Part shown: in pieces, positions 63,763-64,000 of the stretch
How the letters are laid out: the number at the start of each line of letters is the position of its first letter
Numbering within the stretch: position 1 is the first letter of the stretch
NCBI RefSeq assembly: GCF_028657195.3
Contig: NZ_JANCPR020000017.1
Location: 62,001 to 126,000, forward strand
Reading direction: 5' to 3'
DNA from: Streptomyces iconiensis
GTDB taxonomy: Bacteria; Actinomycetota; Actinomycetes; Streptomycetales; Streptomycetaceae
DNA length: 64,000 nt
The notes under the pieces: model-generated
The model's database searches: none
Seen by the model: the letters and a program-made list of their open reading frames with translations, nothing else
Told to the model about the DNA's origin: nothing
Translations under genes and position numbers: made by a program

Positions 63763-64000
63763 ATGAGCGTGGACGAGGTGCTCGGTACCGCCGTGCTCCT
63801 CGGCAGCGGCGTCACGGCGGGGGTGCTCTTCGCCGTGGCGCTGAGCGTGCTGCCCGCGCTCTTCGCGATGCCGACGGGAACGTATGTGTACGCGCACAAA
63901 CTGCTGGGGCGCAACTGGGACCCCACGATGCCGGCCGTCGTCCTGTGCTCGACGGGGCTGGCGCTCGCGCTGGCCGTCGTGGCCGAAGGGGCCGGGGCCC
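63763..64000 (+). CDS. DUF1772 (anthrone oxygenase-like) membrane protein, partial
   Basis: The frame is open from ATG 63763 to the end of the window (79 codons). It shows the DUF1772 start: LLGSGVTAGVLFAVALSVLPAL, then VYAHKLLGRNWDPTMPAVVLCSTGLALALAV, with at least two membrane helices. Members next to aromatic PKS genes are proposed anthrone oxygenases. The C-terminus lies outside. Confidence 0.75.
   Translation, partial: MSVDEVLGTAVLLGSGVTAGVLFAVALSVLPALFAMPTGTYVYAHKLLGRNWDPTMPAVVLCSTGLALALAVVAEGAGA

Overview
The window reads as a Streptomyces-type actinomycete chromosome. G+C is very high throughout, genes often start at GTG, genes are commonly coupled by 1-4 base ATGA/GTGA overlaps, and the gene families are typical of that genus: SARP regulators, DesK-type two-component pairs, XRE-TPR regulators, DUF2071, GPP34 and a GH15 glucanase. 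No rRNA, tRNA or CRISPR array was seen.

Layout. 1-18.8 kb holds housekeeping and accessory genes: a Ser/Thr kinase running off the left edge, a GPP34 protein, a VOC protein, a repeat protein of unknown function, a two-component system facing an ABC-type ATPase/FtsX exporter, a YkgJ-like/pentapeptide fusion, a TTC38-like TPR protein, a urea transporter, a kinase-fold protein and a GH15 enzyme. 18.86-36.5 kb is a tightly coupled, one-direction biosynthetic operon. In order it encodes a fatty acyl-AMP ligase, two acyl-CoA-dehydrogenase-like flavoproteins, an ACP, a single KS-AT-ACP polyketide synthase, a FabH-like enzyme, an FkbH-like glyceryl-ACP synthase, a stand-alone ACP, an E2-type acyltransferase, a phosphopantetheinyl transferase, an FAD monooxygenase, an alpha/beta hydrolase and a DUF4260 membrane protein. 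The FabH/FkbH/ACP/E2/hydrolase set is the tetronate set known from RK-682 and agglomerin. The FAAL/two-ACAD/ACP set resembles the acyl-desaturating starter set of ramoplanin and enduracidin. I infer a 3-acyl-5-methylidene tetronate with an unsaturated acyl chain that is extended once by malonyl-CoA.

36.4-47.6 kb is a mixed and partly decayed region. It has a truncated GNAT gene, an IS30-type transposase remnant, a coiled-coil protein of possible transposon origin, an XRE/ATPase/SAHH-like/Nudix group, frameshifted peptide deformylase and Nudix genes, and a TetR/NmrA pair with clear operators. 47.9-64 kb holds a second biosynthetic region. A P450 and a NarL regulator lie next to an operon of a putative azol(in)e RiPP precursor, a fused YcaO cyclodehydratase and a DesK-type sensor kinase. 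Then come two SARPs flanking a type II thioesterase, a divergent ATP-grasp / unknown-protein pair, an ALDH-fold protein, and a type II polyketide block (TcmI cyclase, ACP, ketoreductase, SchA/CurD protein, DUF1772 protein) that runs off the right edge. The ketosynthase pair expected for such a cluster is not in the window.

A recurring oddity is short in-frame GC-rich tandem repeats that lengthen linkers and tails of many proteins. Functions below come from motifs read by eye; no database search was possible.
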